Below, in pieces: positions 60,891 to 64,000 of a stretch of 64,000 nucleotides of DNA; within the stretch, counting starts at the first letter, position 1; every line of letters starts with the position of its first letter. Location of the stretch: contig VCCP01000004.1 of assembly GCA_005765155.1 (NCBI GenBank), positions 3,534,001 through 3,598,000 on the forward strand, read 5' to 3'. The position numbers and the translations under genes were made by a program. The stretch comes from Zelopaecilomyces penicillatus. Its lineage: Eukaryota; Ascomycota; Sordariomycetes; Hypocreales; Pseudodiploosporaceae. Below the pieces are notes generated by a model. The model was not told where the DNA came from. It searched no databases and worked only from the letters and a program-made list of their open reading frames with translations.

Positions 60891-63800
60891 ATCTATTAGA
60901 AAATATAAATATTCTTAAGCTTTTATAATTTTTATAAAGGATTTATTTATAAATATTCTAGAATTATAGTATTATTAAATATACTTTTAAAAAATAATAA
61001 AAATAATAAAAAGCTAGAGAAAGTATAATTAATTATAATTAAATATCTAGTATTTAAATAATTAAAAAAAGCCTTTTAAAAAGCCTTATTATTTAAATAT
61101 TTTAATTTATAATAATAAATTTATTTTAAAACTAATATCTTTTAATTTATAATAATAGGAATTATATTATAATAAAATAATAAAAATAAATAGTATTTAA
61201 TTATTTTTTAATTAAGGAAATTTATTAAAATAGATATAAATTATAAAATATCTAATTAAGAAATATTTATTATTATTTATTTATTTAAATATTAATAAAG
61301 ATATATTAATAAATAATAAAATAGATAAAGATTTTAATTAATTATTAAAATCTTTAATCCTTTATAAATCAGATTAAGCTATTAAAAAAATAAATAAGAT
61401 AATATATAATATTAATATTATATAACTTTATTATTAAATATTAGCTAGAGAAATCTAATCCTATAAATAAGCTATTAAAAAGGCTAGATTATAAAAATAA
61501 AACTTTATTAAATAATAACCTATTTCTTATATTATAAAAAAGGATAATTAAATCTATAAAGATTTAAATTAAATCTATTAAAATATTAATAGATATCTAA
61601 AATAATAAAAGTAAAAGGCTTTTAAACCTAATTAAATTAATTAAATTAATTAAATAGATTATTAATAAAATATAATAAATATCTATATATATAACTTAAA
61701 TAGCTTTTTATATAAAGATTATATTTAATAAATAAGCTTTAATCCCTTTAATAATATTTATTAAGAATATATAAAATAAAGATAAAGAGATACTAAAATA
61801 AAAAGTTATATTAATAAAATAAAAAGATAAAGAAAAGGATACTATATAATCTATAAATATATAAGGCTTAATTAAATATAAAGACTATATTTATATTCTT
61901 AAAGAAATTTTATTAAGAAATAAATTATTATAACTCTATTAGAATAATCCTTATATAGATTATTTTAATATAAATTAAACTTTTAAGCTTTTATAATATA
62001 AATTCTATTAATATTTTATAAACTAAAAGATTAAGGAATATATTATTAATTATAATATTTATTAAAGAATAATATTATAATATTATTATTTATATAAATA
62101 TCTTAATTCCTTATTAAAACTAAATTAATCCTAAAAAGAAATATTTATAAATTTTATTATAAAACTTTTATTTATTATATTTAATAAGAAAGATATAGAT
62201 ATAATCCTAATAATTATAAATTAATATATAAAATATTATTTATTTCTTTTAATAAATATAATTATTATTATAATAAATTTTATAGAATTATTCTATTAAA
62301 AGATAGAATTAAAATATAAGATATTAAAAAAGATTATATTAAATAAAGATCCTATTTTTATTAATAAATTCTAATTAAAACTTTATTATATATTTTAAAT
62401 AAAAAAAGGCTTTTAATAGTATTATATCTTTAAATTAATAGATAAATAAATTAAATAAATTAAATATTAGAATATTATTTATATTATTTTTTAATAAAAG
62501 AATAAATAACTTAAATAAAGCTTCTTTAAATAATATAATTTATTTATAACTCTATAATCTTTATAATAATTAATTACTCTCTTAATAAAGTATTATTTAA
62601 TTATAAATTAGATTTTTTAAATATTAAAGATAATATTATAAAAAAAAAGATATTAATAATATAAAACTAATTAAAAAGATTAATAAAAATATAAAAAATA
62701 TTAATAAAATACTAATAATAAATAATTAAAGCCTAAATTAAAAACTATAATAAACTATATATACTTTTAATACTTTAGAAAAAGGATATAATTATATTAA
62801 ATATAAAGAATCTATATTTAAAGATAAAAAGGAAATTAATACTAAGATTTATTAATCTATTTTAAATCTTATAAAAGATTAAAATATAAGTATATTAATT
62901 AATATTATTTAAATAATATTTATAGATTTATAATATATTTTATATTAGTCTATTAAAACTATAGATATAATAAATAAGGGATATTAATAATAGCTTATTA
63001 ATACTAGAATTAAAAAATAAAAAGAAATAAAAGATTAAGAAAATTAAAGATTAATTAAAAATTAAAAAAGAATTATATTATTTAATTAAATAATTAAGCT
63101 AGCCTTTTAAATATAATTAATAAATCCTAGTTAATAAAATAAATACTCTAAAATTAATAAAAATATTTAAAAAGAATTAAATAAAAAGGAAATATAAACT
63201 AAATAAAGGTATAATATAATAGAATAAAAATACTATAGAATTATAATTATTAATAAAAAGAATTTAAAAATTATATACTAGAAAATAATATTTAATTTAT
63301 ACCTTTTATCCTATTATAAATAAGCAATAAAAAGATAAAGAAAAGATATAAATAATATAATAAAACTCCTTTTATAATAAAATAAAAACTAAAAACTAAT
63401 AACTTAATAAAAACTTAATAATAATTTAATTATATTTATTTAAATCTAAAGGGTTATATAGCTTTAAGCTTATTATTAAGCTTAATAAAGTATAAGGGAT
63501 TCTTATTAATTAACTTAAAAAGAATAATATAAATAGTATACTTAATATATTATTAAAATATAAAGCTAGTGTTTATCTAAATAAGATAAAGACTTTATAT
63601 TATCTCCTATTTAACTAAATCAGCCTTATATAAGGTTTTAAGATATATCTATTAAGCTTAAATAATCTATTATAAAATTAATATTAAAACCTAAATAAAA
63701 TATTTATATACTTATTTAAATATCCTATTACTTTTAAGGGTAGAGCTATTAAATAACTAGTAATATTTAATAGGCCTTTTTTTTTCTCTTTATAAACTTT

Positions 63801-64000
63801 ATTAATTATAATATAGGTTTTAATAGGATTAATAATCCTAAAAGATTAATAATATATAATCTTAATTAATTTAAAAGCCAGATAAATCTTTAATAATATA
63901 TTAATAATTTATTAAATAAAAGTATTAATAAAAATAAGAAAGGTTTTATTATTAAGGCCTTTTTTCTTCTTATCTTAGATAATATATAGCCTTAATATTA
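60891..64000 (+). mobile_element. Gypsy family 2 element, plus orientation (right inverted arm), runs off the edge
   Basis: 60960-63785 is the reverse complement of 54662-57480. 63785-63960 continues into the reverse complement of about 47010-47186, across the site where Gypsy 1 sits in the other arm. It is fully AT-biased with no open frame. The element leaves the window at the right edge. Confidence 0.65.

Overview
The window is nuclear DNA from a filamentous ascomycete (Pezizomycotina). Its genes have 50-110 nt GT-AG introns with CTAAC/CTGAC-type branch sites. An FlbD/RCA-1 type Myb regulator, a fungal-style TPR O-GlcNAc transferase and a complex I subunit are present. Large flanking blocks are almost pure A+T and filled with TE copies in which C is read as T and G as A, the signature of repeat-induced point mutation (RIP). 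The recurrent GGTACCTACCTA-like intergenic motif is familiar from Sordariomycetes such as Hypocreales, but that placement is inference.

Layout. (1) 1-10.4 kb: AT-rich nested retrotransposon relics. These are the 5' end of a minus-strand Ty1/Copia element with its LTR at 427-901, a dispersed repeat at about 2.6-3.0 kb, and an extremely RIP-degraded plus-strand Copia whose 3' LTR is 9210-9684. (2) 10.4-35.35 kb: a base-balanced gene island. In order it holds OGT (+, 4 exons), flbD (+), an 8.4 kb stretch without a recognisable gene, NDUFS5 (-, 3 exons), sec39 (+, 3 exons), a small membrane-protein ORF (-), a Tra2-like RRM protein (-, 4 exons) and the NatB catalytic subunit Naa20/Nat3 (-, 2 exons). 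(3) 35.4-64 kb: a second AT-rich block. It contains a better preserved Copia (39504-46196, TSD AATAA), a solo Gypsy LTR nested in it (40372-40828, TSD GGTAC), a full-length RIP-degraded Gypsy with both LTRs (47187-54656), a solo Copia LTR (59171-59645), and an older Gypsy family that forms large inverted arms around 59 kb.

The island genes are core cell-biology genes without a common pathway: nucleocytoplasmic glycosylation, conidiation control, respiration, Golgi-to-ER transport, splicing and N-terminal acetylation. I see no biosynthetic cluster, CRISPR array, rRNA or intact tRNA. Exon joins were worked out by hand from splice sites, reading phase and family similarity recalled from knowledge; no search was run.

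The most interesting structure is in the transposons. The Gypsy LTR carries four 24-nt palindromes at an exact 32-bp period just before its TATA box. The Copia LTR carries three to six shorter palindromes at a 23-24 bp period. The Copia element also has a primer-binding site that matches the anticodon arm of initiator tRNA-Met.
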